Shown here: positions 8,707 to 15,483 of the stretch, one piece after another | Layout: every line of letters begins with the position of its first letter | How positions within the stretch are numbered: position 1 is the stretch's first letter | Program-made: the position numbers and the translations under genes | Source of the DNA: Clostridiales bacterium UBA1742 | Lineage (GTDB): Bacteria > Bacillota > Clostridia > TANB77 > CAG-508 | Direction of reading: 5' to 3' | NCBI GenBank assembly: GCA_002314935.1 | Contig: DCHW01000018.1 | Span: 1-39,960 of the forward strand | Length of the DNA stretch: 39,960 bases | Notes under the pieces: model-generated | Databases searched by the model: none | What the model was told of the DNA's origin: nothing | What the model saw: only the letters and a program-made list of their open reading frames with translations

Positions 8707-8910
8707 TTAATCTTTCGTAATCGAAGCTTTTTCTTTTTCGTTTAAGTAATTATCTAGTGCTTCTTTTCTAAATAATACTTTTCCACCAACTCGTGAGCAT
8801 GGTATTTGTTTTCTCTTTACTAGCTGTGTAACTAACCAGTATGATACTCCTAAATACTCTGCTGTCTCTTTCATTGTTAGAGTTGTTCTTGTTACATTTT
8901 CACCTTCCAT
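8707..8910 (-). CDS. Excisionase-like HTH_17 DNA-binding protein
   Basis: A 67-residue protein consisting almost entirely of a MerR/Xis-type winged helix-turn-helix: LTMKETAEYLGVSYWLVTQL, then VKRKQIPCSRVGGKVLFRKEALDNYL. This is the excisionase-family (HTH_17) pattern, in which the RVGGKxxFRKxxLDxYL part forms the wing and last helix. With an integrase in the same region it is a good candidate for the recombination directionality factor, though similar proteins also act as simple regulators. GGAAGGTGAGG precedes the ATG. Its upstream region holds TATACAATT dyads shared with other promoters of the region, so it is probably controlled together with them. Confidence 0.82.
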   Translation of the reverse strand: MEGENVTRTTLTMKETAEYLGVSYWLVTQLVKRKQIPCSRVGGKVLFRKEALDNYLNEKEKASITKD

Positions 8911-8946
8911 AACCTCACCTTCCTTTCTAGTAATTGTTTGTTTTAA

Positions 8947-9019
8947 TATACAATTACTAATTATGATTTTAATTGTATGTTTAATTTTTTACCACTATAC
9001 AATTAGAATTTTGTTGTAT
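8947..9019. promoter_or_regulatory. TATACAATT operator-like dyads upstream of the xis-like gene
   Basis: TATACAATT (8947-8955) and AATTGTATG (8971-8979) form an inverted pair with 15 bases between. A second TATACAATT (8996-9004) and a TTGTAT (9014-9019) follow. An almost identical dyad with 14-base spacing lies at 11412-11443, and a related palindrome overlaps the integrase promoter. They look like binding sites of one regulator. Which protein binds is unknown. Confidence 0.5.
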
Positions 9020-9064
9020 TTTTTCAAAAGTGTATGGTATTTTTAAGTAATTTTTTAAATTTTG

Positions 9065-9073
9065 TGGTATAAT
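9065..9073 (+). promoter_or_regulatory. Extended -10 promoter for the Nudix gene
   Basis: TGGTATAAT is a perfect -10 with the TGN extension. No good -35 is visible at the right distance, which is typical of extended -10 promoters. It would give a leader of about 100 bases before the Nudix start. Confidence 0.5.
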
Positions 9074-9180
9074 ATTTTCAAAATAATCTAGGTATAAGTC
9101 TTGGGATGTTAATAGGCGAAAACATAGGTATTTTAATTGAAAAGAAAAATAAATAATAAGTTGTAAAGGTGATGTTAAAA

Positions 9181-9672
9181 ATGGAAGAATGGGATTTATA
9201 TGATGAAAATAAAAATATAACAGGAAAAATTCATATTAGAGGTAATCAGATACCAGATGATTTTTATCATTTAGTAGTTCATGTATGGATAAAAAATAAT
9301 GAAGGAAAATTTCTAATTTCTCAAAGATCAGAAAATAGACCAACATTTCCGTTAATGTGGGAATGTGTAGGTGGTTCAGTTTTAAAAGGTGAAGATAGTT
9401 TACAGGGTGCAAAAAGAGAAACAATGGAGGAAGTCGGTATTAATTTATCAAATATTGATGGAGATTTGGTTTATAATAAAGTTAGAAAAAGATTTAAAGA
9501 TATTATGGAGGTATGGTTATTCCAATATAATGGAGAAATTGACTTAAAAAAAGCTACGACTGATGAAGTAAAAGATTTTAAATGGATGACCAAAGAACAG
9601 ATAAAGCAATTATATAAAGATAAGCAACTTGTTCAAACATTAGATTATTTTCTAAATGAAATTGATATTTAA
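9181..9672 (+). CDS. Nudix hydrolase
   Basis: A 163-residue Nudix-family hydrolase. The complete Nudix box is present: GGSVLKGEDSLQGAKRETME followed by EVGI, matching G-x5-E-x7-R-E-x2-E-E-x-G. The N-terminus (EEWDLYDENKNITGKIHIRG) and the FLISQRS strand resemble the IDI-like/YfcD branch that handles small pyrophosphates or nucleotide derivatives; the exact substrate cannot be inferred. I choose ATG 9181 because AAAGGTGA lies 8 bases before it. The GTG and ATG at 9169 and 9172 overlap that ribosome site. It is followed by two hairpins, so it seems to be a single-gene transcript, placed among accessory cargo. Confidence 0.87.
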   Translation: MEEWDLYDENKNITGKIHIRGNQIPDDFYHLVVHVWIKNNEGKFLISQRSENRPTFPLMWECVGGSVLKGEDSLQGAKRETMEEVGINLSNIDGDLVYNKVRKRFKDIMEVWLFQYNGEIDLKKATTDEVKDFKWMTKEQIKQLYKDKQLVQTLDYFLNEIDI

Positions 9673-9680
9673 TGTTAATG

Positions 9681-9738
9681 ACAACTTACAAGTTGTACTA
9701 AAAGAGATATTATTTTTTAAAATTTAATATCTTTTTTT
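9681..9738 (+). terminator. Terminator region of the Nudix gene
   Basis: A small 7-bp hairpin (ACAACTT with AAGTTGT, 9681-9696) is followed by an 8-bp AT-rich stem (AGATATTA with TAATATCT, 9705-9732) and a run of seven T. The second structure is the likely terminator. Confidence 0.6.
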
Positions 9739-9747
9739 AATACTTGC

Positions 9748-9776
9748 TTGAAGTATAAATTTATACTTTGTATAAT
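9748..9776 (+). promoter_or_regulatory. Promoter of the GNAT gene with perfect palindrome in the spacer
   Basis: TTGAAG (9748-9753), a 17-base spacer and TATAAT (9771-9776) make a good vegetative promoter. The spacer contains a perfect 18-base palindrome, AAGTATAAATTTATACTT (9751-9768), which overlaps the -35 box and is ideally placed for a repressor. A second imperfect dyad (TAATTTATT ... AATAAATTA) follows in the leader at about 9773-9804. Confidence 0.65.
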
Positions 9777-9853
9777 TTATTTAATGACGTTATTAATAAA
9801 TTACAAAAGGAGAATTTGATTGGAAACAAGTATTTAATTTTTAAGGAGAAGAT

Positions 9854-10384
9854 ATGTTAAAAGATTATATTGAAAATAAACCAACAATTACAAGTGAAAA
9901 ATTAGTTATTAGACCTTTAAAAGATAAAGATATTGAAGATTTAAGAGAATGGACACCTGATAAAAGTATTTATAAATATTGGGGTAAAAATCCTGGTAAA
10001 ACAGATTTAAAACCAGAATTATTATTAGAGAAAAAGGAAAAGCCAAGTAAGAGTTTTCATTTATATATTGAATATAAAGAAGATTCAAAAATAATAGGAG
10101 ATATTTACATTTATTTAATAGAAAAAGATAAGAAGGCAAAAGTTGCAATTAGACTAAATAAAAGTTATCATAATAAAGGTATTGGAACAGAAGCAGTAAG
10201 TACAATGGTAAATTGGTGTTTTGAAAATACTGAATTAGAAACAATTTGGACCGATGTAAATAAAGAAAATATTGCTTCAATTAGACTTTTAGAAAAAAGT
10301 GGATTTAATAAAATAGAAGAAATAAATAATGGTAAAATGGTTTCTACTATATGCGATTATTTTGTTTATGAAATAAAAAAATAA
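9854..10384 (+). CDS. GNAT N-acetyltransferase (RimJ/RimL-like)
   Basis: A 176-residue acetyltransferase of the Acetyltransf_3 branch. The N-terminal SEKLVIRPLKDKDIEDLREW and the acetyl-CoA loop LNKSYHNKGIGTEAVSTMV are clear, followed by NKENIASIRLLEKSGF, the usual C-terminal motif. Members acetylate ribosomal protein N-termini, other amines, or sometimes antibiotics; the acceptor here is unknown. AAGGAG precedes the start. It has its own promoter with an operator-like palindrome, and the phosphotransferase gene follows 16 bases later, so the two are probably one transcript. A related GNAT plus phosphotransferase arrangement recurs in damaged form near 15.3-16.1 kb. Confidence 0.87.
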   Translation: MLKDYIENKPTITSEKLVIRPLKDKDIEDLREWTPDKSIYKYWGKNPGKTDLKPELLLEKKEKPSKSFHLYIEYKEDSKIIGDIYIYLIEKDKKAKVAIRLNKSYHNKGIGTEAVSTMVNWCFENTELETIWTDVNKENIASIRLLEKSGFNKIEEINNGKMVSTICDYFVYEIKK

Positions 10385-10400
10385 AAGAAAGTGTGTTGAT

Positions 10401-10907
10401 ATGAAAAATATAACAAATTATATTTCCATAAGTAGAATTATAATGTCAATCATATTATTAGCAACTAACCCATTAACATTACCATTTTATATAGTATATG
10501 TATATTGTGGAGTGTCAGATATTCTTGATGGTTTTATTGCAAGAAAATATAATATTCAAAGTGAATTAGGTAGCAAACTTGATAGTATTGCTGATATAAC
10601 ATTTGTTTTTACTGCATTAGTTAAGATTATATGTTTTTTAAAATTATCAAATTATATATACTTGTGGATTACTATAATAATCATTATAAAAATTTTTAAT
10701 ATTATACTGGGATATGTTTATTATAAAAAAATAATGTTTCATCATACGATAGCTAATAAAATTACCGGACTAATATTGTTTATTTCACCATTAATTATTT
10801 TAAATATTAATTCAGCAATAATTGTTATTAGTATATGTTTAGTTGCAACTTTTTCTGCAATCCAAGAAGGATTTTATATAAAATTTAAAAAAATTCAAAT
10901 CACATAG
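10401..10907 (+). CDS. CDP-alcohol phosphatidyltransferase family protein
   Basis: A 168-residue integral membrane enzyme. The diagnostic CDP-alcohol phosphotransferase signature D-G-x2-A-R-x8-G-x3-D-x3-D is complete (DILDGFIARKYNIQSELGSK then LDSIAD). About five to six hydrophobic helices surround it, as in PgsA-type phosphatidylglycerophosphate synthases. It would transfer a phosphatidyl or related group from a CDP-linked donor to an alcohol at the membrane. The context (accessory region, next to a GNAT) suggests a cargo rather than the housekeeping synthase, so the acceptor is uncertain. Only a weak ribosome site precedes it. Its start and end sequences recur downstream of the integrase in an internally deleted copy, and its first 26 bases recur a third time at 16092. 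Confidence 0.88.
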   Translation: MKNITNYISISRIIMSIILLATNPLTLPFYIVYVYCGVSDILDGFIARKYNIQSELGSKLDSIADITFVFTALVKIICFLKLSNYIYLWITIIIIIKIFNIILGYVYYKKIMFHHTIANKITGLILFISPLIILNINSAIIVISICLVATFSAIQEGFYIKFKKIQIT

Positions 10908-10964
10908 CTTATATGTATTGAAAATACTTTATTTCACAATTTTTGTGATACCATAATAAAAATT

Positions 10965-10990
10965 GTCTGACATTTGTCAGACTTTTTTTA
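10965..10990 (+). terminator. Terminator of the GNAT-phosphotransferase unit
   Basis: An 8-bp perfect GC-containing stem, GTCTGACA with TGTCAGAC, has a 2-base loop and is followed by seven T. It is the strongest terminator of the accessory region and lies 57 bases after the phosphotransferase stop. Confidence 0.82.
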
Positions 10991-11004
10991 TTTTGTCTTC
11001 TCTG

Positions 11005-11061
11005 TTAAAAGCCCTGCTTTTAAGCTATTCTAGGCTGTCTGTCTGACAGCTATTCTTGCTG
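11005..11061 (+). other. Paired-hairpin element, copy B
   Basis: TTAAAAGC-CCT-GCTTTTAA (11005-11023), 10 bases, then GCTGTC-TGTCT-GACAGC (11034-11050), then TATTCTTGCT. It is the inverted counterpart of the element at 7765-7823. In each stem one position differs between copies and its partner differs to match (G-C versus A-T in stem 1; A-T versus C-G in stem 2), while the conserved tail TATTCTTGCT is unpaired. Both copies directly follow a terminator. The rest of the gene-poor stretch 10908-11456 holds the terminator, a doubtful 50-residue reading frame on the minus strand, and the promoter of the next gene. Confidence 0.6.
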
Positions 11062-11156
11062 TTCCAGAGTAAAAATAAACGGAATTTAATTTCTTAAATC
11101 CCGCCTATTTTTATTTATTCTAATTGTCCTTCTCTTTTTTCTTTTCTACTAATAAT

Positions 11157-11309
11157 TTAAATATTTATAAGTATTAAATCTATATCTCTTTTTATCAATG
11201 ATTGCATACTTTCTTTATATTTACTTAAATCTAACCCCTTTAATTTTGTTTTTACTTTTTCTGATAATTCTGGTTTATATATCAATATTAAATTTAATTT
11301 ATCTTTCAT
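11157..11309 (-). CDS. Doubtful small ORF (50 residues)
   Basis: A 50-residue reading frame (MKDKLNLILIYKPELSEKVK...) with a mix of charged and hydrophobic residues that looks protein-like. It has no clear ribosome site, and AT-rich DNA gives many such frames by chance. No family recognised. It is recorded because it fills an otherwise empty 400-base gap between a terminator and a divergent promoter. Confidence 0.25.
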   Translation of the reverse strand: MKDKLNLILIYKPELSEKVKTKLKGLDLSKYKESMQSLIKRDIDLILINI

Positions 11310-11379
11310 GAAATCAACTTCATAACTTACTTCTTCTTGCTATATTATAGCATACTTGTTTCTATTTTTTTACCATTTA

Positions 11380-11408
11380 TTGACTTTATTTATAAATCTT
11401 TATATAAT
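11380..11408 (+). promoter_or_regulatory. Promoter of the DUF6076-like gene
   Basis: TTGACT, a 17-base spacer and TATAAT: a near-consensus vegetative promoter ending about 48 bases before the chosen start codon. The TATACAATT dyad starts 4 bases after the -10, covering the probable transcription start. Confidence 0.8.
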
Positions 11409-11411
11409 AGC

Positions 11412-11443
11412 TATACAATTGTTAATTATTTTTTAATTGTATG
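11412..11443. promoter_or_regulatory. TATACAATT operator-like dyad
   Basis: TATACAATT, 14 bases, AATTGTATG. The half-sites are identical to the dyad at 8947-8979 upstream of the xis-like gene. It lies between the -10 box and the ribosome site, where a bound protein would block transcription. Confidence 0.6.
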
Positions 11444-11456
11444 TAAGGAGCATGTT

Positions 11457-12515
11457 ATGGAAAATTTACAAATTGCTTTTGATTTAGCAGGTTTTCAAGA
11501 ATATTTTATAAAATACACATTAGTAGAATATAAAGGAAAACTTGCGAAAAAGAAAAAAGATAAATTTTATATTTTTAAAAAACAAAAACCAACCCCAGAA
11601 ACTTTGGGTACATTTTTACTTGCTTTTTTAAATACTAATTTTGAAGATAAAGATGCTTGTAAAGATTTTATATTTGAATATCTGTATGTAAATTTGTTAC
11701 TTAGAATAAATAAAAATATTTATCTAAATAGTAATATTCATGGTGATGCTGTTCTTCCTATGGATATTACTAAAATTGATTTTGATATTATTTTATCCGA
11801 AGAAGAAATTAATTATTATTATGATAAAATGTATTCAAAATTTACAAACGAATTATTATATTATCAAAAAATGTATATAGCTATTAGTGAATTTAAATTT
11901 ACTAAATTTCTTGCAATTGATTCAAAGGAAAAAAAGAAATCATTATTAATAAAATCAAGTAAAACTGAAACTTATTACACTTCCATTTCTTGTCTTTCAT
12001 CTACTACTTTAAACTTGAATATTAACTTTCATTTATTACCATTTTATACTGATAAAAATAAAACATTTATTATAGAAAACATACCTTATAGTTTTTCTTC
12101 TAACAAATTTTATGATATTTTATTCATAACGTTTAGAGAATTTATAAATATAAAGAAAAATATATTAGTACAAAAATGTGAAAATTGTGGTAAATACTTT
12201 ATTCCTTCAACTTCACACAATACCAAATATTGTGATTCTGTATTTAATGGAAAAAATACTTGTAAAGAAATTGGAATTGAAAAAGCTTATTTAGAAAAAT
12301 TAAATAAAGATCCATTACTAAAAAAATATAGAACAAGATATCAGTCACTTTCAAAACAAGCCTCTACTGCTAATAAAAATAGTAAAGCCCGCAAAATGTA
12401 TGATTATTATAAAAAAGAAGGTCCAAAGCAATTACAAAATTATAAAAATGGAAACCTTTCAAAAGAAGAATTTAGAGAATGGATTGATAATACAAAGATA
12501 AATAAAAGCAAGTAA
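11457..12515 (+). CDS. DUF6076-like protein with C-terminal zinc-binding motif
   Basis: A 352-residue protein. The N-terminal 230 residues are unfamiliar, helical and strand-mixed, without membrane segments. Near residues 240-275 lies a four-cysteine cluster, QKCENCGKYFIPSTSHNTKY then CD and later NTCKEIG, which resembles the zinc ribbon of DUF6076-type proteins from Clostridia. The last 90 residues are basic and helical. The function of the family is not known to me; the zinc site and basic tail suggest nucleic-acid binding. I choose the ATG at 11457, preceded by AAGGAG at 6 bases. Reading from the earlier in-frame ATG would place the whole promoter and operator inside the gene. It is probably regulated with the xis-like gene through the shared dyad. 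Confidence 0.72.
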   Translation: MENLQIAFDLAGFQEYFIKYTLVEYKGKLAKKKKDKFYIFKKQKPTPETLGTFLLAFLNTNFEDKDACKDFIFEYLYVNLLLRINKNIYLNSNIHGDAVLPMDITKIDFDIILSEEEINYYYDKMYSKFTNELLYYQKMYIAISEFKFTKFLAIDSKEKKKSLLIKSSKTETYYTSISCLSSTTLNLNINFHLLPFYTDKNKTFIIENIPYSFSSNKFYDILFITFREFINIKKNILVQKCENCGKYFIPSTSHNTKYCDSVFNGKNTCKEIGIEKAYLEKLNKDPLLKKYRTRYQSLSKQASTANKNSKARKMYDYYKKEGPKQLQNYKNGNLSKEEFREWIDNTKINKSK

Positions 12516-12538
12516 ACTAAAATTACTTGCTTTTATTT
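12500..12538. terminator. Bidirectional terminator between convergent genes
   Basis: A 16-bp perfect stem (AAATAAAAGCAAGTAA with TTACTTGCTTTTATTT) has a 7-base loop. It contains the stop codon of the DUF6076-like gene and ends 2 bases before the stop of the convergent gene, so it can serve both. Confidence 0.75.
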
Positions 12539-12540
12539 CC

Positions 12541-12978
12541 TTAATTCCTATTAAATAAATTTCTTAATTTGTTAATTATCTTTTTTAATATAGATTCTTT
12601 GTATTGTACCATAGATAGATTAGCATCAATTGGTTCTTCAATGATTTGTTCTTTCTTTTTAAATAAATTATCAGTATTATACTTCTCTCTTAATTCTTTT
12701 TGAAAAGCTTTCTCATTGTCATTTAATTTTTTTTCAATAATCTCTTTTTCTTCGGCAGTTGACCAATAATTATATTTAAGCACTGATAATAAACTATAAG
12801 TTTTATCACTTAAACTTATATTATTTAAATCTTCATAATAATCTATATCTATCTTAAATTCTTCCTTAGTATTTTTATTTATTAAATCTAATAACTTTTC
12901 TGGCAATTTTTTTATATACTCTTTTGGAAAATACTTTAATAAACAATTTAATTCTGTATATGCTTGTATATATTCCAT
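12541..12978 (-). CDS. Hypothetical protein, paralogous to the one at 17198-17542
   Basis: A 145-residue, charged helical protein. It shares a block pattern with the protein at 17198-17542: a start helix, Y-x-KK-[IL]-P-x-x-[LV]-[LI]-x-[FL]-[IL]-x-K-N-[KT], a P/K-DID block, a central helix ending in Y, and a closing E-K-[AE]-x-Q-[EK]-[KE]-L-[RK]-EKYN-x-[DE]-[ND]-LFKK. This copy has an extra basic tail after LFKK. I know similar sequences from many uncultured Clostridia but no assigned function. The start one base after the stop of the upstream gene, with the ribosome site inside that gene, shows translational coupling. Pairing of a larger variable protein with this small conserved one suggests a toxin-immunity, antitoxin or chaperone relation; this is inference. 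Confidence 0.66.
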   Translation of the reverse strand: MEYIQAYTELNCLLKYFPKEYIKKLPEKLLDLINKNTKEEFKIDIDYYEDLNNISLSDKTYSLLSVLKYNYWSTAEEKEIIEKKLNDNEKAFQKELREKYNTDNLFKKKEQIIEEPIDANLSMVQYKESILKKIINKLRNLFNRN

Positions 12979-12979
12979 T

Positions 12980-13771
12980 CTATTCCCAATCATCCATTGA
13001 CCATCCTTCATCTGTATAAATTTCTTCTTCATTTTCTATGCCTTGTTGTTGAGCCTCTGTTCGAATTTCACTTGTAGCATCTTTAAAATCACTTTGTTTT
13101 GACTTTTCTGCAATTCTTTGTAATTGCTCTTCTAATTTTTTAGCCTCAAATACTTCTTTATCAGCTGTTGCAATTTCTTCAGGTGTTAAAGGTATTTGAG
13201 TTCCACTTGTTCGTTTTAATATTTCTGCATATTCTTCTAATGTCCATGGTCCTCCTTTTAGCAAATCTATGTATTGTCTTTTTACTTCTTCAAATATTTT
13301 TTTCTGTTCTTGTGATGGCAGATTCTCATAATATTTTTCATTTGAAGTAAATGAATGTGTATTAGCATCATATACTCCACTTACAAATTCAGGTTTTAAA
13401 TAATAACCTGAAGCAATTCCTAATTTAGATGCCTCATCTTGAGAAAAATAATTATAAAAAGCTGCTTGCCCTTTTCCATACAAAACTGTACCCATTGGTG
13501 CTAACAAATGATATTCCTTTGGTAAACTTGCTATTATTATTTGTTTTGAATCTTTATGTTTCCAATTATTCATTGTCTCTTCTGTTTTTTCAAATAGTCT
13601 ATCCGATCCCTCTCCTAATGCAATTGTTGTAAAATACAATTGTTCATGGCTACACCTTAATCCATTTTCAAATATTGAATCAATTACTTCTTGGCTATCT
13701 GCTCCTATTCCATGACCATAATATACATTGCCTGTATTATTAAAACTACTAGAAATATCTTCTTTATTCAT
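12980..13771 (-). CDS. Hypothetical protein, possible ADP-ribosyltransferase-like fold
   Basis: A 263-residue protein. The first 130 residues have the layout of ADP-ribosyltransferase-like domains: an early VYYGHGIGADSQEVIDSIF block with His, then an ENGLRCSHEQLYFTTIALGE block with a Tyr-rich strand after the ENGL helix, and a later KPEFVSGVYD strand where the third ART motif would lie. The match is by pattern only and the catalytic triad is not certain. The C-terminal half is a glutamine/glutamate-rich helical region ending in an acidic tail. AGGAGG precedes ATG 13771, which I prefer to the upstream start. It is coupled to the small downstream gene by a stop-start gap of one base. Alternative: a phage- or element-encoded protein of unrelated fold. 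Confidence 0.6.
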   Translation of the reverse strand: MNKEDISSSFNNTGNVYYGHGIGADSQEVIDSIFENGLRCSHEQLYFTTIALGEGSDRLFEKTEETMNNWKHKDSKQIIIASLPKEYHLLAPMGTVLYGKGQAAFYNYFSQDEASKLGIASGYYLKPEFVSGVYDANTHSFTSNEKYYENLPSQEQKKIFEEVKRQYIDLLKGGPWTLEEYAEILKRTSGTQIPLTPEEIATADKEVFEAKKLEEQLQRIAEKSKQSDFKDATSEIRTEAQQQGIENEEEIYTDEGWSMDDWE

Positions 13772-13874
13772 TTGTATTTTCCTCCTCATACTATATTTAT
13801 AATAATATTATCAAATTTTTTGTTTTTTCACCATACATTCCTCAAAAAATTTTTCAAAAATATTGATTGTTGGT

Positions 13875-13916
13875 TAGACTTTCCAAAAACACCATTGTAT
13901 AATTTATATATACAAT
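13875..13916 (+). promoter_or_regulatory. Integrase promoter with ATTGTATA palindrome
   Basis: TAGACT (13875-13880), a 17-base spacer and TATAAT (13898-13903). The -10 lies inside an 8-bp inverted repeat, ATTGTATA (13894-13901) with TATACAAT (13909-13916). The half-site matches the TATACAATT dyads at 8.95 and 11.41 kb, suggesting common repression of integrase, xis-like and DUF6076-like genes. Confidence 0.6.
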
Positions 13917-13981
13917 CTTAAACGAGTAATTTCATTGTAGATTACTTATACTCTCTCCCACACCAGAAAGGAGGATAATAT

Positions 13982-15184
13982 ATGGTAGGGAGTATAGAAA
14001 AACGAGGTAAAGATACATATAGACTTGTATATTCATGTGGATACAATCTAGATGGATCACCTAAAAAACATACTAAAACCGTACATTGTACTAAAAAGGA
14101 AGCAGAAATTGAGCTTGCAAATTTTGTTAATCTTGTTCAAAATGATATGATTCCTTCTGGAAAGCATATTACTTTTGCAGAGTTTACTGAAATATGGAAA
14201 AAGGATTATGGAACAAAAGAATTAGCACCTACTACTTATGCAAGATATGTTAGAATTTTGGAAACTAGAATTCTTCCCTACTTCGGTAAGTTTGCACTTG
14301 ATAAGATTAAACCTACCGACATTATGAAATTTTACGATATGTTAGAATGTGATACTCAAATTAGAAGATTAAAAAATAATAAAGGTGAAAGATTAACTAA
14401 ACCTTTATCTAGAAAAACTATTTTAGAGCATCACAGATTATTAAGAGCAATGCTTCATAAGGCTGTTTATTGGCAACTTATTGTAAATAACCCAGCTGAT
14501 AGAGTTCAGCCACCTAAAACTCAAAAACCTAGAAGAAGATATTATGATGATGAGCAATGTAAATATTTATTAGAGCGTTTAGAAACTCAAGAAATTAAAT
14601 ATAAAGTTGCAATTATATTAACTATTTTTACAGGTGTTAGATTAGGAGAACTTATGGGCTTAGAATGGGAGGATATTGATTTTAGAAATGGAATTGTTAG
14701 TATTAACAAAGCTAGTCAATATTTATCTGAAAAAGGAGTATTTACAAAAGATCCAAAAACTCAAAATTCAATAAGAGATGTTGCAATACCTACATTTGTT
14801 ATATCACTATTAGAAGAATATCAAGAATGGTATGAAAAACAAAAAAATGCTTTTGGAGAATTATGGATTAATTCTAACAGATTATTTATTCAAGCTGATG
14901 GTAAGCCAATGCATCCAGATACAATTAGTAAATGGTTTGTAAAGTTTGTTGAAAGAATTGGTCTTCCCGTTATAAACTTTCACGGGTTAAGACATACAAA
15001 TGCTACACTTTTAATATCACAAAATATTGATGTTGCAGTTGTAGCAGCAAGACTAGGTCATGCACAAATAAGTACAACATTTAACTTTTATGTGCATCCA
15101 GTTATTTCACACAATAGAATTGCAGGAAACGCATTAGAAAATTTATTAATACCACAAAAAAATTGTTTAAATGCTAAGGAGTGA
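13982..15184 (+). CDS. int: Tyrosine recombinase / integrase (Tn916/phage type)
   Basis: A 400-residue site-specific tyrosine recombinase of the usual length. Residues 1-50 form the Arm-binding domain (KRGKDTYRLVYSCGYNLDGS), residues 65-165 the core-binding SAM-like domain, and the rest the catalytic domain. The catalytic residues are visible: Arg220 in TGVRLGELMGLEW, His334 and Arg337 in HGLRHTNATLL, His360 in RLGHAQISTTF and the nucleophile Tyr370. It would integrate and excise an element at an attachment site, helped by an Xis such as the protein at 8707-8910. AAAGGAGG precedes the ATG. Integrases of this kind usually sit at one end of their element, so an end is expected between 15185 and about 15290; I could not find a convincing att repeat. 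Confidence 0.95.
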   Translation: MVGSIEKRGKDTYRLVYSCGYNLDGSPKKHTKTVHCTKKEAEIELANFVNLVQNDMIPSGKHITFAEFTEIWKKDYGTKELAPTTYARYVRILETRILPYFGKFALDKIKPTDIMKFYDMLECDTQIRRLKNNKGERLTKPLSRKTILEHHRLLRAMLHKAVYWQLIVNNPADRVQPPKTQKPRRRYYDDEQCKYLLERLETQEIKYKVAIILTIFTGVRLGELMGLEWEDIDFRNGIVSINKASQYLSEKGVFTKDPKTQNSIRDVAIPTFVISLLEEYQEWYEKQKNAFGELWINSNRLFIQADGKPMHPDTISKWFVKFVERIGLPVINFHGLRHTNATLLISQNIDVAVVAARLGHAQISTTFNFYVHPVISHNRIAGNALENLLIPQKNCLNAKE

Positions 15185-15288
15185 TTTTTATTGAAAAATA
15201 TAGTACTTGAAGGTCGTTTTAAGAAGCTTATTTCCCCAAGATTTCCCCAAAAGGCACTTTTAAGGGGTAAAAATAAAAATAGTAATTT

Positions 15289-15460
15289 GAAAGTGTGTTG
15301 ATATGAAAAATATAGCAAATTATATTTCAATAAGTAGAATTATAATGTCAATATTGTTATTAGTATATGTTTAGTTGCAACATTTTCTGCAATTCAAGAA
15401 GGATTTTATATAAAATTTAAAAAAATTTAAATTACTTAGCTTATATTTATCGAAAATATA
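15289..15460 (+). pseudogene. Internally deleted copy of the CDP-alcohol phosphotransferase gene
   Basis: The stretch matches the start of the intact gene at 10401 (GAAAGTGTGTTGATATG onward, about 60 bases with few changes) and then jumps directly to its last 100 bases and 3' flank (TTGTTATTAGTATATGTTTA onward). About 370 internal bases are missing and the reading frame stops after 23 codons. The CDP-alcohol signature is lost. The differences between copies (for example TTAAATTACTTAG against TTCAAATCACATAG) show that the duplication is not recent. It precedes a GNAT gene, as if a repeated phosphotransferase-GNAT unit had been split. Confidence 0.82.
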
Positions 15461-15483
15461 AAAAAATAATTGGAGGTCTAATT

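Noticed and set aside
11337..11456. An N-terminal extension of the DUF6076-like protein by 40 residues.
   Set aside because: The extension would be encoded by the -35/-10 promoter and operator region and lacks a ribosome site; the ATG at 11457 has one.
15185..15290. An att site after the integrase (the repeated TTTCCCCAAGATTTCCCC stretch).
   Set aside because: The two CCCC units repeat each other locally but I found no matching copy at a plausible left end, so an attachment site cannot be supported.
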